From contig NZ_JAYRCK010000024.1 in assembly GCF_036409475.1 (NCBI RefSeq), positions 28,725 to 92,724 of the forward strand: a stretch of DNA of 64,000 nt, written 5' to 3'. Origin of the DNA: Scandinavium sp036409475 (GTDB lineage: Bacteria > Pseudomonadota > Gammaproteobacteria > Enterobacterales > Enterobacteriaceae). Positions 34,442 through 43,079 of this stretch are shown piece by piece. The position numbers were made by a program, and so were the translations under genes. A model generated the notes under the pieces. That model was not told where the DNA came from and searched no databases. It saw only the letters and a list, made by a program, of their open reading frames with translations. How positions within the stretch are numbered: the first letter of the stretch is position 1; each line of letters starts with the position of its first letter.

Positions 34442-35815
34442 TCAGTGGGTTGAGAACCAGTTGAGTTTTTCGCGCAGCGCGACAACACGCCCAACGATAA
34501 TCAGCGCCGGGCTGGCCACTTGTTGCGCCAACGCGGAAAGCTCATCCAGCGTGCCTGCAACCACGCGCTGTTTGATAGTCGTGCCGTTTTCCACCAGCGC
34601 GACAGGCATATTCGCCTCCATACCGTGCTCTCGCAGTTTTTCGCTGATGGTCGCTGCCTGATTAAGCCCCATATAGAACACCAGCGTCTGTTTTTCTGCC
34701 GCCAGATTATGCCAGTCGAGTTCCGCTCCCGTTTTCAGGTGACCGGTGACCAGACGTACGCTTTGGGCGTAATCGCGATGTGTCAGTGGGATACCTGCAT
34801 AGGCAGAACAACCGGATGCTGCGGTAATCCCAGGTACAACGGAGAACGGAATACCTGCATTGCACAGCGTTTCCAGCTCCTCGCCACCACGCCCGAAGAT
34901 AAACGGATCGCCGCCTTTGAGGCGCACCACGCGTTTCCCTTTCTGCGCTTCACGCAGCAGAATTTGGTTAATCTCTTCCTGCGGCACGCAGTGATAGCCA
35001 GCACGCTTGCCCACAAACACCCGGTCAGCATCGCGGCGCACCAGATTCATAATGTCGTCGGACACCAGACGGTCATAGACCACGATATCCGCCTGCTGAA
35101 TTTGCTGCAGGCCTTTCAGCGTCAGCAGCCCCGCATCGCCAGGGCCTGCGCCAACCAGCACCACTTCACCGCGGTTATCCAGCGGTTCGTTTAACAATTG
35201 CTCAGTGCTGGTTTGCACGGCCTGCTCGTCTTGATTCGCCAATGACTGAGCCAGGCGATCGTTCACGAACAGCTTTTCCCAGAAGCGGCGACGCTCACCC
35301 ACGGTAGCAAACTGTTGTTTGACGCGTGAGCGAAGCTGGCCCGCGAAATGGGCAACCTGACCCAGATGCTGCGGCAACAGAGACTCTAACTTTTCACGCA
35401 GTAAACGCGCCAGCACCGGGGAGGCTCCGCCCGAAGAAACAGCGACCATCAGCGGGGAACGGTCGATAATGGACGGCATGATGAAACTGGCCTGTTTAGG
35501 CGCATCGACCACATTACAGAATATCCGGCGTTTTTCCGCTTCTTCACTGACGTGATGATTCACCGCATCGTCATCCGTGGCAGCAATAGCCAGCCAGCTT
35601 TTGTCGAGCAGCGTGTCATCAAATTCCCCTTCAACCAGTGTCAACATGCCCGCTTCCGCCCAGACGTGGAACTGGGGCGCAAACTCGAGCGCATTGACCG
35701 TCAGCCGTGCGCCTGCGTCCAGTAACAGACGGGCTTTACGTTCGGCAACGTCACCACCGCCGACTAGCAGGCAGTCTCGATCGCGCAGTTGGCAGAAAAT
35801 GGGTAAGTGGTCCAT
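34442..35815 (-). CDS. cysG: Siroheme synthase (trifunctional)
   Basis: Makes siroheme, the cofactor of nitrite reductase NirB and sulfite reductase. The N-terminal half is the NAD-dependent dehydrogenase/ferrochelatase (GGGDVAERKARLLL; the catalytic Asp and Ser region SSGGASPVLARLLREKLE). The C-terminal half is uroporphyrinogen-III methyltransferase (VGAGPGDAGLLTLKG, GDPFIFGRGGEE). 457 aa, as in E. coli. In E. coli nirC lies between nirD and cysG; here only 61 bases do. Confidence 0.97.
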   Translation of the reverse strand: MDHLPIFCQLRDRDCLLVGGGDVAERKARLLLDAGARLTVNALEFAPQFHVWAEAGMLTLVEGEFDDTLLDKSWLAIAATDDDAVNHHVSEEAEKRRIFCNVVDAPKQASFIMPSIIDRSPLMVAVSSGGASPVLARLLREKLESLLPQHLGQVAHFAGQLRSRVKQQFATVGERRRFWEKLFVNDRLAQSLANQDEQAVQTSTEQLLNEPLDNRGEVVLVGAGPGDAGLLTLKGLQQIQQADIVVYDRLVSDDIMNLVRRDADRVFVGKRAGYHCVPQEEINQILLREAQKGKRVVRLKGGDPFIFGRGGEELETLCNAGIPFSVVPGITAASGCSAYAGIPLTHRDYAQSVRLVTGHLKTGAELDWHNLAAEKQTLVFYMGLNQAATISEKLREHGMEANMPVALVENGTTIKQRVVAGTLDELSALAQQVASPALIIVGRVVALREKLNWFSTH

Positions 35816-35846
35816 GGGCGTCTCGCAGCAATGAAGGGGAAAGAAG

Positions 35847-35869
35847 TCCGGCGGCAGAACGCCGCCGGA
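35847..35869 (-). repeat. Hairpin at the nirD-cysG junction
   Basis: TCCGGCGGC (35847-35855) pairs perfectly with GCCGCCGGA (35861-35869), loop AGAAC. It lies where nirC would be expected. It may set relative nirD/cysG mRNA levels or be a REP remnant. Confidence 0.7.
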
Positions 35870-35876
35870 AGGGTCA

Positions 35877-36203
35877 TCAGGCCTTTAATTGTACCTGACC
35901 GTCTTTAACGCGCACGTCAAAATGTGCAATCGAATGGCTTTCATCTTCCATGCACAGCCCGTCGCTGAGGCGGAAGCGCTGCTTTTTCAGCGGACTGGCA
36001 ACCCACAGTTCACCGTTGTGCTCTGCAATCAGTCCACGAGAGAGGACGCTGGCGCGGAAGAACGGGTCAATGTTGCTGATAGCGAACACCTGCTCGTCAT
36101 GATACGGGCGGAAAATAGCGACCTGCTGGTGGCCGAGCAGAGCGCAGACGCCGGTCTGAGGCAGGATCTCGTCGATGTTGCAGATATTTACCCACTGGCT
36201 CAT
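35877..36203 (-). CDS. nirD: Nitrite reductase (NADH) small subunit
   Basis: Partner of NirB in cytosolic NADH-dependent nitrite reduction to ammonium. A Rieske-type fold of 108 aa, but the Cys-His pairs that bind a [2Fe-2S] cluster are absent, as in E. coli NirD. Its start overlaps the nirB stop by four bases (ATGA). Confidence 0.96.
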   Translation of the reverse strand: MSQWVNICNIDEILPQTGVCALLGHQQVAIFRPYHDEQVFAISNIDPFFRASVLSRGLIAEHNGELWVASPLKKQRFRLSDGLCMEDESHSIAHFDVRVKDGQVQLKA

Positions 36204-38743
36204 GCGTTTTCCTCCACCAGAGTGACCGGGATACGTTCGTACGGGGTGGCCGGACGATGCTGTTCGCGCTCAGGCACAACCTGCACGTTTGGATCGCGCT
36301 GCTTGCTGTTCACAAAGTGCTGGAAGCGGCTTTGTGCAGCCGGGTTGTTGACCGTCTCGGTCCATTCACAGGCAAAGGCGGCACGCAGACGAGCCAGCTC
36401 TTCTTCCAGATGGTCATTGAGGCCAAGCTTATCGTCGATGATGACGGCTTTCAGATACTCGATGCCGCCTTCCATGTTATCCAGCCACGGCGCGGTACGG
36501 GTCAGTTTGTCCGCGGTACGGATGTAGAACATCATGAAGCGATCGAGGTATTTGATCAGTGTGTCGCGGTCGAGGTCTGCGGCCAGCAAATCGGCGTGAC
36601 GTGGTTTCATGCCGCCGTTACCGCAGACGTACAGGTTCCAGCCTTTTTCTGTGGCGATGATGCCCACGTCTTTGCCCTGAGCTTCCGCACATTCGCGGGT
36701 ACAGCCAGAGACGCCAAATTTCATTTTGTGCGGTGTACGAATGCCTTTGTAGCGGTTTTCCAGCTCAACGCCGAAGCCCACGCTATCGCCAACGCCGTAG
36801 CGGCACCAGGTGCTGCCCACGCAGGTTTTTGCCATACGCAGCGCTTTGGCATAGGCATGACCGGTTTCAAAACCAGCGTCGATCAGTTGACGCCAGATTT
36901 CCGGCAGGTCGTCTTTCTGCGCGCCAAACAGGCCAATACGCTGAGAACCGGTGATTTTGGTGTAAAGATTGAATTCCTGCGCGATACGCCCCACAGCCAT
37001 CAGGCCGTCTGGCGTGATTTCACCGCCTGCAGAACGAGGGATCACCGAGTAGGTGCCATCTTTCTGGATATTGGCGAGGAAGTTGTCGTTAGTGTCCTGC
37101 AACGGCGTGTGCTGTGGTTTGAGCACATATTCATTCCAGCAAGACGCCAGCAGGGAACCGACCGTCGGCTTACACACTTCACAGCCGTAGCCTTTGCCGT
37201 ATTTTGTCAGCAGTTCGTCGAAGGTTTTGATCCCTTCCACACGAATCAGGTGGTAGAGCTCCTGACGAGAGAAGGCGAAGTGTTCACAGAGATTGTTGTT
37301 CACTTCAATGCCCTGTTTCGCCAGTTCTGCATTCAGAACCTGCGTCACCAGCGGGATACAACCGCCGCAGCCGGTGCCCGCTTTGGTTTCGGCTTTCAGC
37401 GCCGCAACGGTGTGGCAGCCTTTATTGATGGCGCTGACCAAATCGCCTTTGGTGACGTCGAAGCAGGAGCAAATCTGCGCGCTGTCTGGCAATTTATCCA
37501 CGCCGATGGCCGGTTTACCGCTTGCTGCGTGAGCCGGCAGAATCAGTGCGTCCGGGTTTTCCGGCAGTTCGATAGCGTTCAGAACCAGCTGCAGCAGGTT
37601 GCCGAAATCGCTGGTGTCGCCGACCAGCACCGCACCGAGCAGTGTTTTGTTATCCGGGCTGACAATCAGACGTTTGTAGACTTCTTTGCTTTCGTCGAGG
37701 TAAACGTAGCTGCGTGCGCCGGGTGTGCGGCCATGCGCATCGCCGATGCCGCCGACGTCAACGCCCAGCAGCTTCAGCTTGGCGCTGAGGTCTGCGCCTT
37801 CAAATGTGTTTTGGTTGCCGAGGATGTGATCGACGGCCACCTGCGCCATTTTGTAACCCGGCGCGACCAGGCCGTAAACGCGGTTGTTCCAGCTGGCACA
37901 TTCGCCGATCGCGTAGATATCCGGGTCGGAGGTCTGACAGGTGTCATTGACCATGATCCCGCCGCGCTGACCGGTTGCCAGACCGCATTGGGTGGCGAGT
38001 TTGTCACGCGGGCGGATGCCGGTTGAGAAGACGATAAAGTCGATTTCGAGCTCGCTGCCGTCGGCAAAGCGCATGGTTTTGCGCCCTTCAGTCCCTTCCT
38101 GAACGATCTCTTTGGTGTTCTTGCTGGTGTGGACGCGTACGCCCATGCTTTCGATTTTGCGCTTCAGCTGGTCGCCGCCCATCGCGTCAAGCTGTTCGGC
38201 CATCAGCATCGGGGCAAATTCGATGACGTGGGTTTCAACGCCTAAATTTTTCAGTGCGCCTGCGGCTTCAAGGCCGAGCAGGCCGCCGCCGACCACTGCC
38301 CCACGTTTGCTGCGACGAGCACAGGCTTCAATGGCGTTAAGATCTTCGATAGTACGGTAGACGAAGCAGTCCTGAGTATCAGAACCTTTGATCGGCGGGA
38401 TCCACGGATAAGAACCGGTCGCCATGATCAGTTTGTCATAAAAGACAGAGCGACCCGCGCTTGAGTGAATCACCTTTTCCTGACGGTTAATGGTGATGGC
38501 ACGCTCACCAATCAGCACCTTAACGCCGTGTTTCTCATAAAAGCCTTCTCGTACCAGCGAAAGTTCTTCCGCAGTATGGTGAGAGAAGTATGATGAGAGA
38601 TGCACGCGGTCGTAGGCGATACGGGGTTCTTCACAGAAGACGGTAATCTCGAACTGGTCTGCTGGCGCTTTATCGAGTAAATCCTCAATAAAGCGGTGGC
38701 CGACCATGCCGTTACCGATAATTGCGAGTCTGACTTTGCTCAT
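36200..38743 (-). CDS. nirB: Nitrite reductase (NADH) large subunit
   Basis: Cytoplasmic siroheme and FAD enzyme, 847 aa, that detoxifies nitrite and regenerates NAD+ during anaerobic growth. The N-terminus is an FAD/NAD(P) reductase (GNGMVGHRF, ATGSYPWIPP, VGGGLLGLEAAG). The middle has BFD-like [2Fe-2S] Cys motifs (CSCFDV, GTGCGGC). The C-terminus has the [4Fe-4S]-siroheme Cys set around GVSGCTRECAEAQ and YVCGNGG. The promoter upstream has FNR and NarL/NarP sites. Confidence 0.98.
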   Translation of the reverse strand: MSKVRLAIIGNGMVGHRFIEDLLDKAPADQFEITVFCEEPRIAYDRVHLSSYFSHHTAEELSLVREGFYEKHGVKVLIGERAITINRQEKVIHSSAGRSVFYDKLIMATGSYPWIPPIKGSDTQDCFVYRTIEDLNAIEACARRSKRGAVVGGGLLGLEAAGALKNLGVETHVIEFAPMLMAEQLDAMGGDQLKRKIESMGVRVHTSKNTKEIVQEGTEGRKTMRFADGSELEIDFIVFSTGIRPRDKLATQCGLATGQRGGIMVNDTCQTSDPDIYAIGECASWNNRVYGLVAPGYKMAQVAVDHILGNQNTFEGADLSAKLKLLGVDVGGIGDAHGRTPGARSYVYLDESKEVYKRLIVSPDNKTLLGAVLVGDTSDFGNLLQLVLNAIELPENPDALILPAHAASGKPAIGVDKLPDSAQICSCFDVTKGDLVSAINKGCHTVAALKAETKAGTGCGGCIPLVTQVLNAELAKQGIEVNNNLCEHFAFSRQELYHLIRVEGIKTFDELLTKYGKGYGCEVCKPTVGSLLASCWNEYVLKPQHTPLQDTNDNFLANIQKDGTYSVIPRSAGGEITPDGLMAVGRIAQEFNLYTKITGSQRIGLFGAQKDDLPEIWRQLIDAGFETGHAYAKALRMAKTCVGSTWCRYGVGDSVGFGVELENRYKGIRTPHKMKFGVSGCTRECAEAQGKDVGIIATEKGWNLYVCGNGGMKPRHADLLAADLDRDTLIKYLDRFMMFYIRTADKLTRTAPWLDNMEGGIEYLKAVIIDDKLGLNDHLEEELARLRAAFACEWTETVNNPAAQSRFQHFVNSKQRDPNVQVVPEREQHRPATPYERIPVTLVEENA

Positions 38744-38801
38744 TTTTGCCTCGATTTCTTTTCTATTACCGCCTACCTTAACGATTCAGCAAGGTGACTT
38801 A

Positions 38802-38815
38802 TTGATGTGAATCAA
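38802..38815 (-). promoter_or_regulatory. FNR site of nirB
   Basis: TTGATGTGAATCAA is a perfect TTGAT-N4-ATCAA palindrome. If centred at -41.5, transcription starts near 38767. Confidence 0.9.
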
Positions 38816-38828
38816 TTCCGCCTTTAGC

Positions 38829-38844
38829 TACCACCTAAGTAGTA
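38829..38844 (-). promoter_or_regulatory. NarL/NarP site of nirB
   Basis: TACCACC-TA-AGTAGTA is a 7-2-7 inverted heptamer pair centred 28 bases upstream of the FNR centre, the spacing (-69.5 against -41.5) known at E. coli pnirB. Confidence 0.8.
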
Positions 38845-38984
38845 TGCAGTTGATTTGTCAGGATTTTTATAAGTGACGGAAATACCAGACTTTTCTGTGG
38901 TGCTGAAATAATGTACAAAAAGTGCGGGTTTTAACCTAAAAATGTATTAGGGCGCGTCGTGCGCCACTCCTGGGGGAGATGAGG

Positions 38985-40301
38985 ATGGGAAGCACACCGT
39001 TGTGGTTGATTGAAAACGCTCGTTTGCCTGGGCGTGAAGGTCTGTGGCAGCTCGGTATTGAAGACGGTCGGTTCCAGTCGATTACTCCTATGGGAGAAAC
39101 TCGCCATGAGAGCTTAGAGGTACTCAATGCTCGCGGCGGGTTGGCCATTCCACCTTTTATTGAACCTCATATTCACCTGGATACCACCCAGACGGCAGGT
39201 GAGCCAAACTGGAATCAGTCGGGCACGCTGTTTGAAGGCATTGAACGTTGGGCGGAACGCAAAGCGCTGCTCACCCATGAAGATGTGAAAGCGCGAGCGT
39301 GGAAAACCCTGAAATGGCAGATTGCCAACGGCATCCAGTTTGTTCGTACTCACGTTGATGTGTCGGACCCGACGCTCACGGCACTGAAAGCCATGCTGGA
39401 GGTGAAAAAGGAAGTCGCGCCGTGGGTGGATCTGCAAATTGTGGCGTTTCCACAGGAAGGCATTCTTTCCTATCCCGACGGCGCAGCGTTGCTGGAAAAA
39501 GCGCTGGAGTTAGGGGCCGATGTGGTGGGGGCCATTCCGCATTTTGAATTCACGCGCGAGTATGGCGTGGAATCGCTGCATATCGCTTTTGCTCTGGCCA
39601 GGAAATACGACCGTCCGTTGGATATTCACTGTGATGAAATTGACGATGAGCAGTCGCGCTTTGTCGAAACGGTCGCTGCACTGGCGCTGAAAGAAGGCAT
39701 TGGCGCTCGCGTCACGGCCAGTCACACCACCGCGATGCATTCCTACAACGGGGCTTATACCTCACGCCTGTTCCGTCTGCTGAAAATGTCGGGCATTAAC
39801 TTTGTCGCCAACCCGCTGGTCAACATCCACCTGCAAGGCCGTTTCGATGATTACCCTAAACGGCGCGGTATCACTCGCGTGAAAGAGCTTCTGGGCGCGG
39901 GCATTAACGTTTGTTTCGGTCATGATGATGTGTTTGACCCGTGGTATCCGCTTGGAACCGGCAATATGCTGCAGGTGCTGCATATGGGGCTGCATGTCTG
40001 CCAGATAATGGGTTATCAGCAGATTAACGAGGGCCTGAACCTGATAACGCACAACAGTGCCAGAACGTTCGGTTTGCAGGATTATGGCATCGAAGTGGGC
40101 AACAGCGCTAACCTGGTTATTCTGCCAGCCGAAAATGGCTTTGAAGCCGTGCGCTGTCAGGTGCCGGTTCGCTGGTCAATTCGTCAGGGGCGAGTGATTG
40201 CGTCTACGCAGCTGGCGCAAACCTGGGTGCAAATGGATAGTGGCGGGGAAGAGGTGTTCTTTACCAAAAATAGCCCCTTCGGCGAACGCAAAGGGGCTTA
40301 A
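38985..40301 (+). CDS. codA: Cytosine deaminase
   Basis: Amidohydrolase of pyrimidine salvage, cytosine to uracil plus ammonia. Metal ligands: EPHIHLD, the His in HCDEIDDEQ, TASHTT (His) and FGHDDV (Asp). Very close to E. coli CodA along its length, 438 aa from the ATG at 38985, which is better spaced from GGGGGAG than the ATG at 38979. In E. coli codA follows codB elsewhere in the chromosome; here codB is absent and the gene sits between nirB and tsgA. Confidence 0.94.
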   Translation: MGSTPLWLIENARLPGREGLWQLGIEDGRFQSITPMGETRHESLEVLNARGGLAIPPFIEPHIHLDTTQTAGEPNWNQSGTLFEGIERWAERKALLTHEDVKARAWKTLKWQIANGIQFVRTHVDVSDPTLTALKAMLEVKKEVAPWVDLQIVAFPQEGILSYPDGAALLEKALELGADVVGAIPHFEFTREYGVESLHIAFALARKYDRPLDIHCDEIDDEQSRFVETVAALALKEGIGARVTASHTTAMHSYNGAYTSRLFRLLKMSGINFVANPLVNIHLQGRFDDYPKRRGITRVKELLGAGINVCFGHDDVFDPWYPLGTGNMLQVLHMGLHVCQIMGYQQINEGLNLITHNSARTFGLQDYGIEVGNSANLVILPAENGFEAVRCQVPVRWSIRQGRVIASTQLAQTWVQMDSGGEEVFFTKNSPFGERKGA

Positions 40302-40308
40302 CAGAGGC

Positions 40309-41490
40309 TTAGTGGCCTGCTACCGCATTATGCTGGCGGTGGCGAGTCACAAAGCCAAGGATAAAGCACATCACGAACACCACGGCATACAGTCCGTTTG
40401 CGGTGTGCAGCGCAGCCAGCGGGCCGCTGTGGGCCACAATCGGGCCGGTGACAACAAACGTCAGCATGGTGCCGATGGTGCCGCAGGTCAGAATGAAGTT
40501 CACCAGTTTTGGCGAGGCAACTTTGGTCTGCAGGGAACCCAGGGTGATGATTGAGGTATAAATCGCGCTGGAGAAGAAGCCCAGGCACAGAATGAACCAT
40601 GGCATATGTTCCGGCGAGCCGTTGATGAACAAATACATCAGCACGGCGGCGGCACCTGCCAGCACGGTCAGAATGCGTTGCAGGTCGAAGAAGCGCAGGA
40701 TAAAGCTAAACGCCCACATGCCCAGCATGTAAGACATCCAGAACTTGCTCACCAGCTCACCTGCATCGCTCAGGCTCATGCCCAGGCCTTTCGCGTACTC
40801 TGGCACCCAGGCAATAAAGCCCAGCTGACCGAGGATGTAGCACAGGGCCGCCACGGCGAGGAACAGCACGCCGATTCCCCATTTTTCTTTTGCCACGGGC
40901 TGTGCGTTGGCTTCAGCTTTCTTGCCCAGTACCGGGAAATCGCAGCCAAAAGTCAGGATGAAAATCGCGACATATACCAGGCCAATGCAGGCGTAAACCC
41001 AGTACCACTCAATAGTGCGAGCCAGCAGATACGCGGCCACCATCGGGAAAATCATCCCAGCCATACTGAAGAAGGAATCGGTAAACAGCAGACGAGCACC
41101 ACGCTGACGGCCTTCGTACATATGGGTAATGAGGAAGGTACCGATCGACATCGTTATCCCACTCACCAGCCCGAGAACGAACATCGAGGCGGAGAACAGC
41201 GCCAGGCTGTGGCTCACCATCAGGCCAGCGATCGCCGCCAGCATCAGGACGAAGCCAAAACGCAGCTGCGTTTTCAGCGGAACAATTTCCATCAACCAGG
41301 CGTTCAGGAAAATAGAGATCAAAATACCGGCATTGAGGAACGTGAAGGTGTTGCTCATGCTGGACACCGGCAGGTGGAAATAGTCGGCGATATTGCCCAT
41401 CACCATCCCGGTGACAATCACCAGCGCCCCGGTCAGGGCGTAGGAGAAGAAGCTGATCCATGTGAGCTTGATACGATTGCTGTTAGTCAT
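40309..41490 (-). CDS. tsgA: Major facilitator TsgA
   Basis: Twelve-helix MFS inner-membrane protein, 393 aa as in E. coli. Substrate unproven; named in Salmonella for links to tellurite, selenite and gluconate phenotypes. The MFS signature is recognisable (GMVMGNIADYFHL, near the first helices). It converges on codA with only seven bases between stops, and is divergent from ppiA. Confidence 0.93.
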   Translation of the reverse strand: MTNSNRIKLTWISFFSYALTGALVIVTGMVMGNIADYFHLPVSSMSNTFTFLNAGILISIFLNAWLMEIVPLKTQLRFGFVLMLAAIAGLMVSHSLALFSASMFVLGLVSGITMSIGTFLITHMYEGRQRGARLLFTDSFFSMAGMIFPMVAAYLLARTIEWYWVYACIGLVYVAIFILTFGCDFPVLGKKAEANAQPVAKEKWGIGVLFLAVAALCYILGQLGFIAWVPEYAKGLGMSLSDAGELVSKFWMSYMLGMWAFSFILRFFDLQRILTVLAGAAAVLMYLFINGSPEHMPWFILCLGFFSSAIYTSIITLGSLQTKVASPKLVNFILTCGTIGTMLTFVVTGPIVAHSGPLAALHTANGLYAVVFVMCFILGFVTRHRQHNAVAGH

Positions 41491-41769
41491 GACTGGCCTG
41501 TGAATAGAACTGTAAAACGCATTGACAATGCGTGGGGTGGGCAGATTTTATGCGTTAGCGTGACTGAGGCAAATGTTTATTCTGAAAATGATGAAATTAA
41601 TCTTAAGTTGATGGGATTTGCGTCACATTTTTGTGAGGAGCCAAATAAAATCGACTACGTTACATCTGTTTCTGATAAGTAAACTTAAGTAAAAGGCTGG
41701 TTTGTCAGCCGAACGCCTTTTAGAATCAAGCGATTCGCATTCTATACCGTTTCCGTTTAAGGAATTCAC
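41491..41769. promoter_or_regulatory. tsgA/ppiA divergent promoter region
   Basis: 279 bp. Contains the CpxR box at 41679-41693; otherwise AT-rich. Confidence 0.55.
41679..41693 (+). promoter_or_regulatory. CpxR box upstream of ppiA
   Basis: GTAAACTTAAGTAAA exactly matches the CpxR consensus GTAAA-N5-GTAAA. ppiA is an established Cpx regulon member in E. coli. Confidence 0.85.
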
Positions 41770-42342
41770 ATGCTCAAATCTACCCTGGCTGCCGTGACGG
41801 CTGTTTTTGCACTCTCTACGATTTCCCCTGCAGTTCTGGCGGCAAAAGCAGATCCGCACGTTTTACTGACAACGTCTGCCGGTAATATTGAGCTGGAACT
41901 GAATAGCCAAAAAGCGCCTGTTTCTGTCGAAAACTTTGTGAACTATGTGAACAGTGGGTTCTATAACAACACCACCTTCCACCGCGTGATCCCGGGCTTT
42001 ATGATTCAGGGCGGCGGCTTCACCGAGCAGATGCAGCAGAAGCAGCCAAATCCACCGATCAAAAACGAAGCTGACAACGGTCTGCGTAATACTCGCGGTA
42101 CCATTTCGATGGCGCGTACAGCGGATAAAGACAGCGCAACCAGCCAGTTCTTTATCAACGTGGCAGACAACGCGTTCCTTGACCACGGCCAGCGTGATTT
42201 TGGCTATGCGGTCTTTGGTAAAGTTGTGAAAGGCATGGACGTGGCCGATAAGATTTCTCAGGTGGCTTCTCATGACGTGGGGCCATATCAGAATGTGCCA
42301 ACAAAACCGGTAGTTATCCTGTCTGCGAAAGTCCTGCCGTAA
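41770..42342 (+). CDS. ppiA: Periplasmic peptidyl-prolyl cis-trans isomerase A
   Basis: Cyclophilin-type foldase of the periplasm. The signal peptide covers about residues 1-24 (cut after VLA before AKADPH). The cyclophilin core shows FHRVIPGFMIQGGGF and SQFFINVADN. 190 aa, as in E. coli. The upstream CpxR box fits envelope-stress induction. A hairpin follows at 42352. Confidence 0.97.
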   Translation: MLKSTLAAVTAVFALSTISPAVLAAKADPHVLLTTSAGNIELELNSQKAPVSVENFVNYVNSGFYNNTTFHRVIPGFMIQGGGFTEQMQQKQPNPPIKNEADNGLRNTRGTISMARTADKDSATSQFFINVADNAFLDHGQRDFGYAVFGKVVKGMDVADKISQVASHDVGPYQNVPTKPVVILSAKVLP

Positions 42343-42351
42343 TCTCTTCTC

Positions 42352-42371
42352 TCGCGGGCTAACCTGCCCGC
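42352..42371 (+). terminator. Hairpin after ppiA
   Basis: CGCGGGC (42352-42358) pairs with GCCCGCG (42365-42371); only weakly T-rich downstream (TCCTTCT). Confidence 0.6.
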
Positions 42372-42448
42372 GTCCTTCTGACCTTTCTGCGTAACCCGAA
42401 ATTGCTGCTTATACTTGTGGCACAAGGGGAACCGTCAGGGAGGTCCAG

Positions 42449-43048
42449 ATGAAAAAGCTCACCGATAAGCAAAAAATTCGCCTGTGGGAAAAGCGGCGTG
42501 GTCACTCGTTTGCGGCCAGCGGGCGGCTGGATGTGCCTGAGCCTCACGCACAGGATGCGCTTTTCGCCCAGCGTGTGGACACCCTCGAACTCGGCCCACT
42601 GCATCGCGGTTTGCCGTGGCTGTGTGCCATTCATCAGCAGATTTTCCAGGATGCCTGGGATTGGGCAGGGGAATTGCGCGAAGTCGATATCTCCCGTGGT
42701 GAGACCCGTTTCTGCCATTTCGAGTACATCGAAAATGAAGGCAACGATCTGATGCAGGAGCTGGAAGACGAACACTACCTCGTTGGGCTGCCGAAAGAGG
42801 CATTTATTCAGCGGCTGGCACACTACTACTGTGAGATTAATGTGCTGCACCCGTTCTTTGTCGGCAGCGGCCGTGCACAGCGAGTGTTCTTCGAACAATT
42901 GGCTATTCACGCCGGATATGTGCTGGACTGGGGAGTCGTTGACCCGGAAAGCTGGAGCCAGGCAAATCAGAACGGGGCGTTGGGTGATTTGCAGCCGTTG
43001 ACTGACCTGTTCACTAAAGTGGTAAGCGAAGCGCAGGAAACTGAGTAG
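42449..43048 (+). CDS. fic: Fused YhfG (FicA)-Fic protein
   Basis: A 199-aa single ORF. Residues 1-29 (MKKLTDKQKIRLWEK... SGRLDV) match the N-terminus of the separate antitoxin YhfG; from about residue 33 the sequence matches Fic from its residue ~32 onward (TLELGPLHRGLPW...). The Fic motif is HPFFVGSGRAQR (134-145); the usual HPFx(D/E)GNGR has V and S instead, as I recall for E. coli Fic. The antitoxin inhibitory motif (S/T)xxxE(G/N) is present as SGRLDV, with two changes. In E. coli yhfG and fic are adjacent genes. Fic domains transfer AMP to proteins; activity here is uncertain. Followed by pabA after 31 bases. Confidence 0.85.
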   Translation: MKKLTDKQKIRLWEKRRGHSFAASGRLDVPEPHAQDALFAQRVDTLELGPLHRGLPWLCAIHQQIFQDAWDWAGELREVDISRGETRFCHFEYIENEGNDLMQELEDEHYLVGLPKEAFIQRLAHYYCEINVLHPFFVGSGRAQRVFFEQLAIHAGYVLDWGVVDPESWSQANQNGALGDLQPLTDLFTKVVSEAQETE

Positions 43049-43079
43049 AATAGCGCGGTTTGCTGTCACCGGAGCCGCC

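Larger units (their letters stand above)
38744..38984. promoter_or_regulatory. nirB/codA divergent promoter region
   Basis: 241 bp. On the nirB side the sequence from the FNR site to the start is nearly that of E. coli pnirB, including a -10 AAGGTA-type region and the leader GGTAATAGAAAAGAAATCGAG. codA needs a promoter in the right half; none is assigned. Confidence 0.7.

Noticed and set aside
36257..38026. 589-aa plus-strand ORF opposite nirB
   Set aside because: Shadow of the well-supported nirB frame; no family resemblance, and composition follows the complementary codons.
42343..42448. A separate complete yhfG gene before the fic fusion
   Set aside because: Only about 100 bp remain after ppiA, with its hairpin and the ribosome site; the YhfG sequence is within the fused ORF itself.
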